Shown here piece after piece: positions 55,080 through 64,000 of a DNA stretch of 64,000 bases. Position 1 is the first letter of the stretch; every line of letters begins with the position of its first letter. The stretch is from HKCCE3408 sp039191215 (GTDB lineage Bacteria > Pseudomonadota > Alphaproteobacteria > Rhodobacterales > Rhodobacteraceae): positions 1 through 64,000 of the forward strand of contig JBCCXT010000008.1 of the NCBI GenBank assembly GCA_039191215.1, written 5' to 3'. A program made the translations under genes and the position numbers. The notes beneath the pieces were generated by a model, which had not been told where the DNA came from, did no database searches, and saw only the letters and a program-made list of their open reading frames with translations.

Positions 55080-55115
55080 GCGGAACGTTCAACGCAGACC
55101 AAAAAGGGGCGTGAC

Positions 55116-56174
55116 GTGGCAAAATCAACTGCCAAGAAGAAACCTAAGACGCGGCGCATCAACCTGGCCCTGCAAGGCGGCGGCGCGCATGGCGCATTCA
55201 CCTGGGGCGTGCTCGACCGGCTTCTTGAAGAGCCTGATCTAGAGATTGCCGCGATCTCCGGCACCTCTGCCGGCGCGCTGAACGGGGCGGCCGTTAAATC
55301 TGGTCTGGCGGCAGGAGGTGCGGCGGCGGCGCAAGACAATCTGACCTGGTTTTGGGAACAGCTCGGCGCCATCGATGATCCGCGGTTTTTGCCCTGGCTC
55401 GAGGCGGTCTCACCCGCGGCTGTATCGGGCATGATCGAGATGTCGCTGCCCTTTGCTGTGGCCGATGGGATCACGCGCGTTGTGAGCCCCTATGACAGCG
55501 GTGTGTTTTATTCCAACGCCCTGCATCCGATCGTGTCGAAGCTGCATTACGACACAATCTGCGGCGAGGCCGGGCCGCGCCTGGCAATCTGTGCCACCAA
55601 TGTTCGCAGTGGAAAGATCCGGGTCTTTGAGGGCGACGACATCACGCCAGAGGCGCTGATGGCCTCGGCCTGTTTGCCGACGATCTATCGCGCGGTTGAA
55701 ATCGACGACCCCGCGACCGGCCAGACAGAGGCCTATTGGGATGGCGGCTATACCGGCAATCCCGCACTTTTCCCATTGTTTCGCAATGACTTGCCCGATG
55801 ATATTGTCATTATCAACATCAATCCGCTTTACCGCGGCGACCTGCCGACAACCGCGCGAGAGATCCAAAATCGGATCAACGAGATCAGCTTCAACTCGTC
55901 TTTGCTGCGCGAATTGCGCGCGATTGCCTTTGTCAAGCGCCTGATTGCCGAAGAACGCATGCCGCGTGGCCAGATGAAGGATATGCATATCCATATGATC
56001 GCCGATGACAGCCTGATGGCGCAGCTTTCGGTCGCAACCAAGCTGGTGCCGACGCCCCAGGTTCTGCATCAATTGCGCAAAGCGGGCCACAATGCGGCAG
56101 AGCACTTTTTGTCCGAACATGGCGGCGCAATTGGGCATCATAGCAGTGTTGATCTGCCGGCGATGTTTGACTGA
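55116..56174 (+). CDS. Patatin-like phospholipase/esterase
   Basis: 352 residues with a GTG start. LALQGGGAHGAFTWGVL is the oxyanion hole region; the nucleophile Ser is in ISGTSAGALNG; the catalytic Asp is in WDGGYTGNPAL. The N-terminus is Lys-rich, and there is no signal peptide. It hydrolyses lipids or possibly PHB oligomers (inference from the bdhA neighbour). It overlaps the next gene. Confidence 0.92.
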   Translation: MAKSTAKKKPKTRRINLALQGGGAHGAFTWGVLDRLLEEPDLEIAAISGTSAGALNGAAVKSGLAAGGAAAAQDNLTWFWEQLGAIDDPRFLPWLEAVSPAAVSGMIEMSLPFAVADGITRVVSPYDSGVFYSNALHPIVSKLHYDTICGEAGPRLAICATNVRSGKIRVFEGDDITPEALMASACLPTIYRAVEIDDPATGQTEAYWDGGYTGNPALFPLFRNDLPDDIVIININPLYRGDLPTTAREIQNRINEISFNSSLLRELRAIAFVKRLIAEERMPRGQMKDMHIHMIADDSLMAQLSVATKLVPTPQVLHQLRKAGHNAAEHFLSEHGGAIGHHSSVDLPAMFD

Positions 56175-57654
56175 GGTGCAAACACCCTGCCCCGCGCCGT
56201 TCAATCTGGCCGATTATGTCCTGACAGCCGGGCGCGCGACGCCCGAGAAGATCGCGCTTGTTGTCATGGGGCTCAGCCGCTCTGAACGCTGGTCCTACGC
56301 CCGGCTTGAGGCGGCGGTACTGGGCATGGCCGGGGCGTTATCTGCCCGTGTGAAGCCTGGCGGGCGCATCCTTTTGCGGCTTGGCAACACGCCCGATTTC
56401 CCGGTTGCGTTTCTGGGCGCGGTCGCCGCAGGGCTGGTCCCGATGCCCAGTTCTTCGTCCCTGACGGGGCCAGAGATCACTCGGTTGGCCAATCTGACCG
56501 ACCCCGATTTGATCCTTGCAGCCCCGGGCATCGACCTGCCCGATCACCCCGCCCCGGTCGAAGGGGATTTGGCGACGCTGGCGGCTCATAGTCCCGGCAA
56601 AATGCAAATGGGCGATCCGAACCGTCTGGCATACATCGTTTTCACCTCCGGCTCATCGGGAGAGCCGCGCGCGGTGGCGCACGCGCATCGGGCGATCTGG
56701 GCGCGACGGATGATGTGGCGGGGCTGGTACGGACTGAGACCTGAGGATCGGCTGTGCCATTCAGGCGCCTTCAACTGGACCTATACGCTAGGGACCGGCC
56801 TGTTTGATCCTTGGGCGGCCGGTGCAACGGCCTTAATTGCACATGACCGCGTGGAACCCGCCCAGCTTCCGCTTCTTCTCAGGCGCCATGACGCGAGCAT
56901 TTTTGCCTCTGTCCCCGGTATTTACCGAAAAGTCCTGAAAGCACCGCTGCCCGCCCTGCCGCGGCTTCGCCATGGTCTTTCGGCTGGTGAGCGGTTGGCC
57001 CCAACCCTGCGCACGGCATGGCAGGACGCGACCGGCACGGATATTCACGAAGCGCTTGGCATGTCAGAGATCTCGACCTTCATATCTGGCGCGCCGTCCC
57101 GGCCCGCGCCGGATGGCAGCACGGGATATGCCCAGGCGGGCCGCCGCATCGCCATTTTGGACGATCACGGCGCTGAGCTGCCGCCAGGTACGCCTGGCAT
57201 TTTAGCCGTGCATCGCGACGATCCGGGCTTGATGCTGGGGTATCTGGACGGGGCCACGCCATATTTGCCGCTTACGGGTGAGTGGTTTTTGACCGGCGAT
57301 CAGGTCAGTTTGGGCATGGACGGCGCCGCGCAGTACCAGGCGCGCCGCGACGAGCTTTTAACCGCTGGCGGGTTTCGCGTGGCGCCGGCAGAAATTGAGG
57401 CGGCCTTTGCCGACGCGCCGGGCCTTTCCGATTGCGCGGCGTGCGAAATCGACATCTCAGACGATGTCCGCATCATTGCATTGGCGCACGAAGGCTCTGC
57501 GCAGGAAGACGACCTCACCCCCCTCGCCGCCGCGCGTCTGGCACGCTACAAGCAACCGAAGGTCTTTGTTCGCCTAAGCGCACTGCCGCGCGGCTCCAAC
57601 GGCAAACTGAACCGAAAAAGTCTGGCCCGCCTGATCAAAGAAAGCATGCCATGA
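56167..57654 (+). CDS. AMP-dependent acyl-CoA ligase (benzoate-CoA-ligase-like)
   Basis: 495 residues. The TTG at 56167 overlaps the patatin end; GTG 56176 is the alternative. TPCPAPFNLADYVLTAG opens it. P-loop VFTSGSSGEPRAVAHAH, LGMSEISTFI (A5), LTGDQVSLGMDG (A7), RRDELLTAGGFRVAPAEIE (A8) and the catalytic Lys in RGSNGKLNRKSL (A10). It activates an unknown acid to its CoA thioester. It is coupled to the patatin and DsbA-family genes. Confidence 0.87.
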   Translation: MTEVQTPCPAPFNLADYVLTAGRATPEKIALVVMGLSRSERWSYARLEAAVLGMAGALSARVKPGGRILLRLGNTPDFPVAFLGAVAAGLVPMPSSSSLTGPEITRLANLTDPDLILAAPGIDLPDHPAPVEGDLATLAAHSPGKMQMGDPNRLAYIVFTSGSSGEPRAVAHAHRAIWARRMMWRGWYGLRPEDRLCHSGAFNWTYTLGTGLFDPWAAGATALIAHDRVEPAQLPLLLRRHDASIFASVPGIYRKVLKAPLPALPRLRHGLSAGERLAPTLRTAWQDATGTDIHEALGMSEISTFISGAPSRPAPDGSTGYAQAGRRIAILDDHGAELPPGTPGILAVHRDDPGLMLGYLDGATPYLPLTGEWFLTGDQVSLGMDGAAQYQARRDELLTAGGFRVAPAEIEAAFADAPGLSDCAACEIDISDDVRIIALAHEGSAQEDDLTPLAAARLARYKQPKVFVRLSALPRGSNGKLNRKSLARLIKESMP

Positions 57655-58295
57655 TCCGCCTTGATATCTTGTCCGATCCGATCTGTCCGTGGTGCTATAT
57701 TGGCTGGACCCAGCTTAGGCGCGCGCTGGAAGATCATGGCGACAGCCCGTTTGAGATCGAATGGCATCCGTTTCAATTAAACCCCGACATGCCGAAGGAC
57801 GGCATGGATCGAAGCGCTTATCTGGAATGGAAATTTGGCGGGCCGGACGGTGCGTCACAGGTCTATGGCCGCATTGCCGATCATGCCCGTTCCATCGGGC
57901 TCGATCTGGAATTTGACGCAATCGCCCGCACGCCCAACACGCTGGATGCGCATCGCCTGATCCATTGGGCCGGACTTGAAGCGCGCCAGACGCCCATCGT
58001 GCTCGCGTTGTTTCAGGCCTATTTCAAAGATGGGCGCGATATAGGCGCGGCAGAGGTTCTGCTTGATGTCGCTGAGGCCGCGGGGCTCGACCGGGCGATG
58101 ATTGAGCGGCTGTTGTCGGGCGATGCTGATGCCGAGGATATCCGCGCTCGCGACGCCCATGCCCGCGCGCGCGGCGTGACCGGCGTGCCGACCTTTGTGA
58201 TCGCCAGCCAACATGTTCTGCCTGGCGCGCAACCGGCCGAGACCTGGGCCCGCGTTATTGAAGAATTGGCAGCAAAAGCCGCGCCGGCCCCATGA
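57651..58295 (+). CDS. DsbA-family oxidoreductase (FrnE-like)
   Basis: 214 residues. DILSDPICPWCYIGW has the CPWC active site (Cys12, Cys15) near the N-terminus and no signal peptide, so it is cytosolic, as in FrnE-type proteins. GVTGVPTFVIASQHVLPGAQ is the cis-Pro region. It may act as a thiol oxidoreductase or isomerase. The start overlaps the ligase stop (ATGA). Confidence 0.92.
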   Translation: MIRLDILSDPICPWCYIGWTQLRRALEDHGDSPFEIEWHPFQLNPDMPKDGMDRSAYLEWKFGGPDGASQVYGRIADHARSIGLDLEFDAIARTPNTLDAHRLIHWAGLEARQTPIVLALFQAYFKDGRDIGAAEVLLDVAEAAGLDRAMIERLLSGDADAEDIRARDAHARARGVTGVPTFVIASQHVLPGAQPAETWARVIEELAAKAAPAP

Positions 58296-58759
58296 TTACT
58301 GCGCACCTGCCTGCAGGCTACGTCCTTTCACGCGGGTTTGTTTGGTCCGGTGCGGCGCTGGTCGCGGCACTTTTGGGGAGCATCTGGCCCGATCTAGACT
58401 TGATCTGGTTTTACCTCATCGACGACCGCGCGTTTCATCACCATCGGTACTGGGTTCACGCGCCAGCCTTCGCCTTGGCAATCTCGGCGGGCATATGGCT
58501 TTTTTGCCGCGCAACAGCACCGAAATGGGCGCCAGTGATCATCGCCTTCGGCGCGGGTTGGTGCCTTCATATCGCATTGGACGGTATCGCAGGCGGGGTA
58601 ATGTGGCATTGGCCCATATCTGATGCGTTTTATGTGCTTGTTGACGTCCCTGCCCGCTTTGATCGATGGATGTTGTCGTTTTTGGTGCATTGGACCATGC
58701 TTTTAGAGGCCTCCATCTGGGTAGTGGCGGCCTTTCTTTGGTGGCGCAAAGATGGCTAA
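58292..58759 (+). CDS. YdjM-like membrane metal-dependent hydrolase
   Basis: 155 residues with four hydrophobic segments. GSIWPDLDLIWFYLIDDRAF, HHHRYWVHAPAF and WCLHIALDG give the Asp/His pattern of the YdjM (LexA-binding inner-membrane hydrolase) family. The substrate is unknown. The start overlaps the DsbA-family stop, and it overlaps the MFS gene by 8 bp. Confidence 0.82.
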   Translation: MITAHLPAGYVLSRGFVWSGAALVAALLGSIWPDLDLIWFYLIDDRAFHHHRYWVHAPAFALAISAGIWLFCRATAPKWAPVIIAFGAGWCLHIALDGIAGGVMWHWPISDAFYVLVDVPARFDRWMLSFLVHWTMLLEASIWVVAAFLWWRKDG

Positions 58760-59957
58760 GCGGACCGGCCTCTCCCAAGGTGAGTTCATCGCGCTGATCG
58801 GCACGCTTTTTGCCACCATCGCGTTTTCAATTGATTCGATGCTGCCCGCCCTGCCCGCCATCGGCGCGGAGCTTTCGCCGAGTGATCCGGGCCTTGCCCC
58901 CTACATCATCACCAGCTTCGTTTTTGGCATGGGGCTGGGCACGTTTGTGGTCGGGCCGCTATCGGATGCCTATGGTCGCAAGCCGGTGATTTTTGCCGGC
59001 ACGCTGCTTTATGTGCTCGCCTGCCTTTGGTCCTACGCGGCTGACACGTTGACCTATGTCCTGGCCGCGCGCGTGCTGGCCGGGATCGGCGTTGCCGCCC
59101 CGCGCATCGTGACGATGGCGATTGTCCGCGACCTTTACGCCGGACGCGCAATGGCGCGCATCTTTTCCTTTGCGATGACCGTTTTCACCGTATTTCCCGC
59201 CGTGGCCCCGCTGATCGGAGAGGCCATCATCGATCTGCTCGGCTGGCGCTCAATCTTTCTGTCATTCATCCTTTTTTCCGGAGTGACGGTCTCTTGGCTG
59301 GCCCTGCGCTTGCCAGAGCCCTTGCCGCCGGAGGCGCGGCGCAAGCTTGAATGGCCGACCGTTCGAGCCGGCATCTTTGAGGTTTTGAGCCTGCGCCAGA
59401 TGCAATTGTCGATTGTCGTGCAGACGCTTGTCTTTGGCCTGCTCTTTGTCGCGATCAGTTCGATCCAATTGGTTTTCGACCAGACCTATGGCGCCGCAGA
59501 AAGCTTTGCCTGGCTGTTCTTCTGGATCGCGATCCTGGCATTTCCGGCGGCACCTTTGAACGGTATTTTGGTCACGCGGCTGGGGATGCGGCCGTTGGTG
59601 CGCCGCGCTTTGAGCTTGGCGCTTGTGCTGGGCCTGGCATTTGCCGGTGTCGCGCTGAGCGGATTGGCCGGGCGGTTTGAGATCTGGCTCTACTTCGCCT
59701 GGTCGGTCACGCTTTTTGCCACGGCGGCCTTCACCATTGGCAATCTCAACGCCCTAGCGCTTGAGCCGCTTGGCCATATCTCGGGTCTTGCCTCCTCGAT
59801 CATGGCGGGGATTGCGACGGTGGGCGGCGCGATCCTGGGATCGATCATCGGGCAGCTATTTGACGGCACGGCCATCCCGCAAGCGCTGTCGATCGCCCTG
59901 CTGGCGGCAATCGGTCTGCCGATCATGATGATCATGCCGCGCGAAGGTCGCGATTGA
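58752..59957 (+). CDS. Bcr/CflA family drug efflux MFS transporter
   Basis: 401 residues with 12 spans. IDSMLPALPAIGAELSPSDP and FGMGLGTFVVGPLSDAYGRK (motif A) with RVLAGIGVAAPRIVTMAIVRD are the Bcr/CflA signature. It exports drugs or other small molecules by proton antiport. It overlaps the YdjM-like gene and closes the ligase-DsbA-YdjM-MFS run; convergent with mfd. Confidence 0.9.
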   Translation: MAKRTGLSQGEFIALIGTLFATIAFSIDSMLPALPAIGAELSPSDPGLAPYIITSFVFGMGLGTFVVGPLSDAYGRKPVIFAGTLLYVLACLWSYAADTLTYVLAARVLAGIGVAAPRIVTMAIVRDLYAGRAMARIFSFAMTVFTVFPAVAPLIGEAIIDLLGWRSIFLSFILFSGVTVSWLALRLPEPLPPEARRKLEWPTVRAGIFEVLSLRQMQLSIVVQTLVFGLLFVAISSIQLVFDQTYGAAESFAWLFFWIAILAFPAAPLNGILVTRLGMRPLVRRALSLALVLGLAFAGVALSGLAGRFEIWLYFAWSVTLFATAAFTIGNLNALALEPLGHISGLASSIMAGIATVGGAILGSIIGQLFDGTAIPQALSIALLAAIGLPIMMIMPREGRD

Positions 59958-59966
59958 CGCGCCCGG

Positions 59967-62900
59967 TCAGCCCGCCTTTGCCTTTTCCGCCAAGTCGCGC
60001 GCGACAGCAAAGGCGCCTTTGATCTTGTCATTGTCGCGTGTCCAATCGCGTCGCACGATGATCTTGTTGTCGCGGACCTTCGCAAGCCCGTCTTGCGCTT
60101 GAACAAATTCGACCAAACCCTTGGGGCTGCTGAATTTATCGTTGTAGAATTGGATGGTCGCCCCTTTCGGTCCGGCATCCAGCCGGGCAATCCCGGCGCG
60201 TTTGCACATCGCCTTTATGCGCACAACCTGCATCAGCGTGTTGACCTCTCGTGGCAGCTTGCCAAAGCGGTCGATCAACTCAGCGGCAAAGCCTTCAAGC
60301 TCGACCTTGCTGCTAAGCTGGCTGAGACGCCGGTAAAGCCCCAGGCGGACGTCAAGATCGGGCACGTAATCTTCGGGGATCAGCACCGGCACGCCCAGAT
60401 TGATCGTCGGCGCCCATTGGCCGTCGCCGTCAACGAGCCCCTCGGCCTGGCCGGAACGGATGGCGGCAATCGCCTCTTCTAGCATGGATTGGTAAAGCTC
60501 GAATCCAACCTCGCGTACATGGCCGGATTGCTCTTCACCGACAATGTTGCCCGCGCCACGGATGTCGAGGTCTTGGCTGGCGATGGTGAAGCCTGCGCCC
60601 AGACTGTCAAGCGAGCCCAAGACCCGCAGCCGCTTTTCGGCCGCCGGGGTCAGCTTGCCGCGCGGCTTGGTGGTCAGATAGGCATAGGCCCGCGTCTTGG
60701 CGCGTCCGACACGGCCCCGGATCTGATAAAGCTGCGCCAGCCCGAACATATCAGCGCGGTGGATGACCATGGTGTTGGCGGTAGGAATATCAATGCCCGA
60801 TTCCACAATTGTGGTGGCCAAAAGCACATCGAACTTGCCATCGTAGAACGCGTTCATCCGGTCATCCAGCTCACCGGCTGCCATCTGACCATGCGCGGTC
60901 ACGGCCCGCACTTCGGGCACCTGTTCGCGCAGAAACTCCTCCATCTCCGGCATGTCTTGGATGCGAGGGACAACAAAAAAGCTCTGACCGCCGCGGTAAT
61001 GCTCGCGCAAGAGCGCTTCGCGAATGGTGATAGGGTCAAATTCCGAAACATAGGTGCGGATCGCCAAACGATCGACGGGCGGCGTGCCGATCAGGCTTAG
61101 ATCACGCACGCCCGAGAGCGACATCTGCAAGGTGCGCGGGATCGGCGTGGCGCTCAGCGTCAGGACATGCACTTCCGTGCGCATCTGTTTGAGGCGCTCT
61201 TTATGGGTCACGCCAAAGCGCTGTTCCTCGTCCACAATCAGCAGACCCAGGTTCCGGAACTTAATGGCCTTGGCCAAAAGCGCGTGGGTGCCGATCACGA
61301 TATCGACGGATCCGTCAGCCAGCCCGGCTTTGGTGTCGGCCGCGTCCTTTGCGCCAACAAAGCGCGACAATTGCCTGACCCGCAACGGAAAACCCCGAAA
61401 GCGGTCGCCAAAGGTCGCGGCGTGCTGACGGCTCAGCAGCGTTGTGGGTGCAATGACGGCCACCTGCAAGCCGGCGGCCGCGGCAACAAAGGCCGCACGC
61501 ATCGCCACTTCGGTCTTGCCAAAGCCCACATCGCCCACAACCAGACGATCCATCGGCCGGCCACGCTCCAAATCCTCGATCACATCGGCAATTGCAGAGA
61601 GCTGGTCATCGGTCTCCTCATAGGGAAAGCGCGCGGCGAACGCGTCCCACATATCACCCGGCGGGGTCATGACCGGAGCTTGGCGCAGCTCCCGCTCGGC
61701 CGCGATGCGGATCAGCCGGTCCGCGATCTCGCGGATGCGCTGTTTGAGCTTGGCCTTTTTGGCCTGCCATGCGCCGCCGCCCAGCCGGTCCAAAAGGCCC
61801 TCATCATGGCCATAGCGGCTCAGCAGTTCGATGTTTTCAACCGGCAGAAAAAGCCGGTCGCCCCCGGCATATTCAAGCGCGATGCATTCATGCGGCGCGC
61901 CCGCGGCGGTCACGGTTTCAAGCCCGCGGTAGCGCCCCACCCCGTGATCGACATGCACGATCAGATCGCCGGGTGACAGGCTTTGCGCCTCGGTCAGATA
62001 ATTCTCGGCCCGGCGGGTCTTGCGTTTGGGCCGGATCAGCCGGTCACCCAGCACGTCCTGTTCGGAAACAACTGTCAGCCCACCGCCGGTGAAGCCTTCC
62101 TCCAGCGGCCAAACCGCCAGATTGACCGACCCCGGTCCAGCCAAGTCGCCTGCCTGCCCAACCAGGTTCAGCCCGCCAAGGCCTTCCTCGGCCATAAGTC
62201 CCTGCAGCCGTTCGCGCGCGCCCTCAGACCAGGACGCGATGACGACGGTATCACTTTGCGCGCGCGTTTTCACGTGATCGGCCAAGGCGGCAAAAAGGCT
62301 GACTGATGCCTGCTGCCGTTCAGCGGCAAAGCTGCGCCCGACGCGGCCGCCTTTGTCCAAAAGCCCCGGCCCGGGCGCCTGCGGCAAGGGGTGAAAGTCG
62401 AGCACGCGGCGCCCGGCAAGAGCTGCGTCCCATGCCGGCGGGTCGAGATACAGGAGACCGGGCGGGCACGGCTTGTAGACCGTAACAGGCCCGCCGCGCT
62501 GCGCCATCGCCTCGCGCCGCGTGTCGTATTGATCCTCGATCTGCTCCCACCTGGCATCGCGGCCCGGCGCGTTTTGCGCATCCAGCGTGACGCTCGCCTC
62601 GGGAAGGTGATCAAACAGCGTCTCAAGCCGGTCATGGAAAAACGGCAGCCAATGCTCGAAACCAGCGTGTTTCCGTCCCGCGCTGATCGCCTCATAAAGC
62701 GGGTCGTCTGTGCCGGCGGCGCCAAATTCGATGCGGTAGTTTTGCCGAAATCGCCGGATCGAGGGCTCATCGAGAATAATCTCGGACATCGGCGCGAATT
62801 CGACCCGTTTCAGCGTCTCGGTCGTGCGTTGAGAGGCAGGGTCGAACCGGCGCACGCCGTCAAGTGTGTCGCCAAAGAGATCAAGGCGCACAGGACCCGC

Positions 62901-63410
62901 GGCACCGGGCGCCCAGACATCGATAATGCCGCCTCGCACGGCGTAATCGCCGGGCTCCGTCACGGTCGGCGCTTGGGTATAACCCATGGTCACAAGGAAG
63001 CGTTTCAGCGCCTCTTCATCGATCCGCCCGCCCAGATCGGCAGCAAACGAGGCTCCGGCCAGAAGCGCGCGCGGCGGCACATATTGCGTGGCCGCCGACA
63101 GGGTCGTCAGAACGATATAAGGCCCGGAGAGGCCTGCATTCAGTGCCGCAAGTGTTGCCATCCGCGCTGCCAGGATCGCGGCATTGGGCGAGACCCGGTC
63201 ATAGGGCAGACAATCCCAACCCGGAAAGGTCAGAACGGGCATAGACGGGTCGAAAAAGCGCAAAGCTTGCGCCAGGGTCGCCAAACGCTTGTCATCACGG
63301 GCGACATGGATGACCGGCGCCCCTGTCTGGGTCAATTCCTCAAGGATCACGCGCGCGTCGAACCCTTCGGGTACGCCGCCTATCGTGATCTTGGTGGTGC
63401 CGTCGCTCAT
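59967..63410 (-). CDS. mfd: Transcription-repair coupling factor Mfd
   Basis: 1147 residues, full length. The UvrB-homology N-terminus is readable (PGDYAVRGGIIDVWAPGA), then the RNA-polymerase-interacting region (DLIVHVDHGVGRYRGLE). The translocase has Walker A VGDVGFGKTEVAM (Lys near residue 632) and DEEQ at 727-730, then ATPIPRTLQMSLSGVRDLS and QIRGRVGRAKTRAYAYL. It removes stalled RNA polymerase and recruits UvrA for transcription-coupled repair. Confidence 0.98.
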   Translation of the reverse strand: MSDGTTKITIGGVPEGFDARVILEELTQTGAPVIHVARDDKRLATLAQALRFFDPSMPVLTFPGWDCLPYDRVSPNAAILAARMATLAALNAGLSGPYIVLTTLSAATQYVPPRALLAGASFAADLGGRIDEEALKRFLVTMGYTQAPTVTEPGDYAVRGGIIDVWAPGAAGPVRLDLFGDTLDGVRRFDPASQRTTETLKRVEFAPMSEIILDEPSIRRFRQNYRIEFGAAGTDDPLYEAISAGRKHAGFEHWLPFFHDRLETLFDHLPEASVTLDAQNAPGRDARWEQIEDQYDTRREAMAQRGGPVTVYKPCPPGLLYLDPPAWDAALAGRRVLDFHPLPQAPGPGLLDKGGRVGRSFAAERQQASVSLFAALADHVKTRAQSDTVVIASWSEGARERLQGLMAEEGLGGLNLVGQAGDLAGPGSVNLAVWPLEEGFTGGGLTVVSEQDVLGDRLIRPKRKTRRAENYLTEAQSLSPGDLIVHVDHGVGRYRGLETVTAAGAPHECIALEYAGGDRLFLPVENIELLSRYGHDEGLLDRLGGGAWQAKKAKLKQRIREIADRLIRIAAERELRQAPVMTPPGDMWDAFAARFPYEETDDQLSAIADVIEDLERGRPMDRLVVGDVGFGKTEVAMRAAFVAAAAGLQVAVIAPTTLLSRQHAATFGDRFRGFPLRVRQLSRFVGAKDAADTKAGLADGSVDIVIGTHALLAKAIKFRNLGLLIVDEEQRFGVTHKERLKQMRTEVHVLTLSATPIPRTLQMSLSGVRDLSLIGTPPVDRLAIRTYVSEFDPITIREALLREHYRGGQSFFVVPRIQDMPEMEEFLREQVPEVRAVTAHGQMAAGELDDRMNAFYDGKFDVLLATTIVESGIDIPTANTMVIHRADMFGLAQLYQIRGRVGRAKTRAYAYLTTKPRGKLTPAAEKRLRVLGSLDSLGAGFTIASQDLDIRGAGNIVGEEQSGHVREVGFELYQSMLEEAIAAIRSGQAEGLVDGDGQWAPTINLGVPVLIPEDYVPDLDVRLGLYRRLSQLSSKVELEGFAAELIDRFGKLPREVNTLMQVVRIKAMCKRAGIARLDAGPKGATIQFYNDKFSSPKGLVEFVQAQDGLAKVRDNKIIVRRDWTRDNDKIKGAFAVARDLAEKAKAG

Positions 63411-63452
63411 GCCGGGCCAGCTACGGGACTGGCAGGCAGTGTCAAGGTCTTC

Positions 63453-63980
63453 TTACGGCACCAGCGGATCGGTGGTGACATTGACATACATGCCCCAAAA
63501 CGCCGTGATGAAGATGAAAACCACGCCCATGGCCTGCACGCCCACGCGATGCCAGCGCAGCGTGCCCGCGACATCGGCAAACTCGGTTAGGCGCAAATGC
63601 CGCGCTGTCCGCATCGACCAAAGCCCGATCAGCACCATCGGCGCACCAAGCAGAAAAAGCGCCTGGCAGAACTCACTGCCATAGACCCAGCCAAGCAGCA
63701 CAAGACCGGTCAAAACAAACCCCGCCATGGCCGCGACAAGCATGCCGGAATAGTCGATAAGCGACAGCAGGCGGTTGACATTGACCTCTGCCAGAATGCG
63801 CAAATCGCGCGCGGCCTGTTCTTGGCCGCGTCGCGCACGCACAACCAGATCGAAGGGCACGCCCAAGACCCAATGGCTCACCGTCGACCACAAGACAGCG
63901 AGTACGATCCAGTACCACAGGTTGGAGAATGAGCGCAGGTCGATGACTTCGCGCGCCCGTTCTAGAATGGCTAGGTCCAA
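63453..63980 (-). CDS. Membrane protein of unknown function
   Basis: 175 residues from TTG 63980, chosen for AAGGGG just upstream; the frame stays open to the right window edge, so a start further right is not excluded. Four hydrophobic segments are apparent (LWYWIVLAVLWSTVSHWVLG, YSGMLVAAMAGFVLTGLVLL, LFLLGAPMVLIGLWSM, GVQAMGVVFIFITAFWGMYV). I recognise no characterised family. It lies 42 bp upstream of mfd on the same strand and may be co-transcribed. Confidence 0.75.
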   Translation of the reverse strand: MDLAILERAREVIDLRSFSNLWYWIVLAVLWSTVSHWVLGVPFDLVVRARRGQEQAARDLRILAEVNVNRLLSLIDYSGMLVAAMAGFVLTGLVLLGWVYGSEFCQALFLLGAPMVLIGLWSMRTARHLRLTEFADVAGTLRWHRVGVQAMGVVFIFITAFWGMYVNVTTDPLVP

Positions 63981-64000
63981 ATCAGGCCCCTTAGAGTGTC

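Noticed and set aside
62391..63590. 399-codon open frame on the plus strand
   Set aside because: Lies antisense inside mfd; basic low-complexity translation without family resemblance.

Overview
The window is a stretch of a Rhodobacteraceae/Roseobacter-type alphaproteobacterial chromosome. This rests on gene content and order: rplU(with HhH tail)-rpmA-GNAT-obgE-proB-proA, rpsB-tsf with an acidic/Ala-rich S2 tail, a soluble PhoR-like kinase, bdhA-patatin, DUF6525 and DUF1285 proteins. Supporting signs are GC-rich coding sequence, tightly overlapping ATGA/TGATG junctions and frequent GTG/TTG starts. No phage, plasmid, CRISPR or rRNA is visible. There is one tRNA, tRNA-Ser(CGA).

Layout. 1-1.6 kb: an RND-type membrane fusion protein (cut by the left edge) diverges from a TetR repressor gene that carries an in-frame amber codon in its conserved YHHGNLR motif. 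1.7-7.7 kb: a cytosolic subtilase with a very large insertion, a TauE/SafE exporter, DUF2798, an AerR/PpaA-like B12-binding protein, an SDR and DUF1285. 7.8-14.5 kb: a four-gene MoxR-DUF58-DUF4159-COG5426-like operon. 14.7-16.8 kb: a TTC38-like TPR protein and a small secreted protein. 16.9-21.2 kb: glycolate oxidase glcD-glcE-(membrane protein)-glcF. 21.3-24.7 kb: trypsin-like protease, Hsp20, MFS transporter and a glycosyltransferase-like protein. 24.7-26.3 kb is a decayed area with an IS481-family transposase remnant. 26.3-29.7 kb: acyl-CoA synthetase, secreted hypotheticals and tRNA-Ser. 29.8-36.5 kb: ribosomal proteins, ObgE, proline synthesis (proB, proA) and a sulfhydrylase/cystathionine synthase. 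36.5-40.1 kb: a receiver-like orphan, a PhoR-like kinase, an unknown AT-richer gene and an orphan LuxR. 40.4-45 kb: tsf, rpsB, pseudouridine catabolism (psuK, psuG) and DUF502. 45-48.3 kb: a LysR gene diverging from DUF1330-LLM oxidoreductase-SDR. 48.5-49.1 kb: fragments of an MFS gene and a merR gene fused head to head. 49.2-51.9 kb: a Zur-box-like site between an Rrf2 regulator and a COG0523 (CobW/ZigA-like) GTPase, followed by DUF1826 and DUF6525. 52-64 kb: a peptide-binding protein, a candidate small RNA, bdhA, patatin, acyl-CoA ligase, DsbA-family, YdjM-like and Bcr/CflA genes, mfd and a membrane protein.

Most promising for follow-up: (1) a candidate ~75-nt small RNA (about 53877-53952) with its own sigma70-like promoter and a strong intrinsic terminator; (2) the amber codon in tetR beside its probable operator and the efflux gene; (3) the Zur-like box with the COG0523-DUF1826 pair; (4) the head-to-head merR/MFS deletion scar; (5) the cytosolic subtilase with about 174 residues between catalytic Asp and His. 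I do not see a clear-cut new multi-gene defence or mobile system. All functional calls come from reading translated sequence without database searches.
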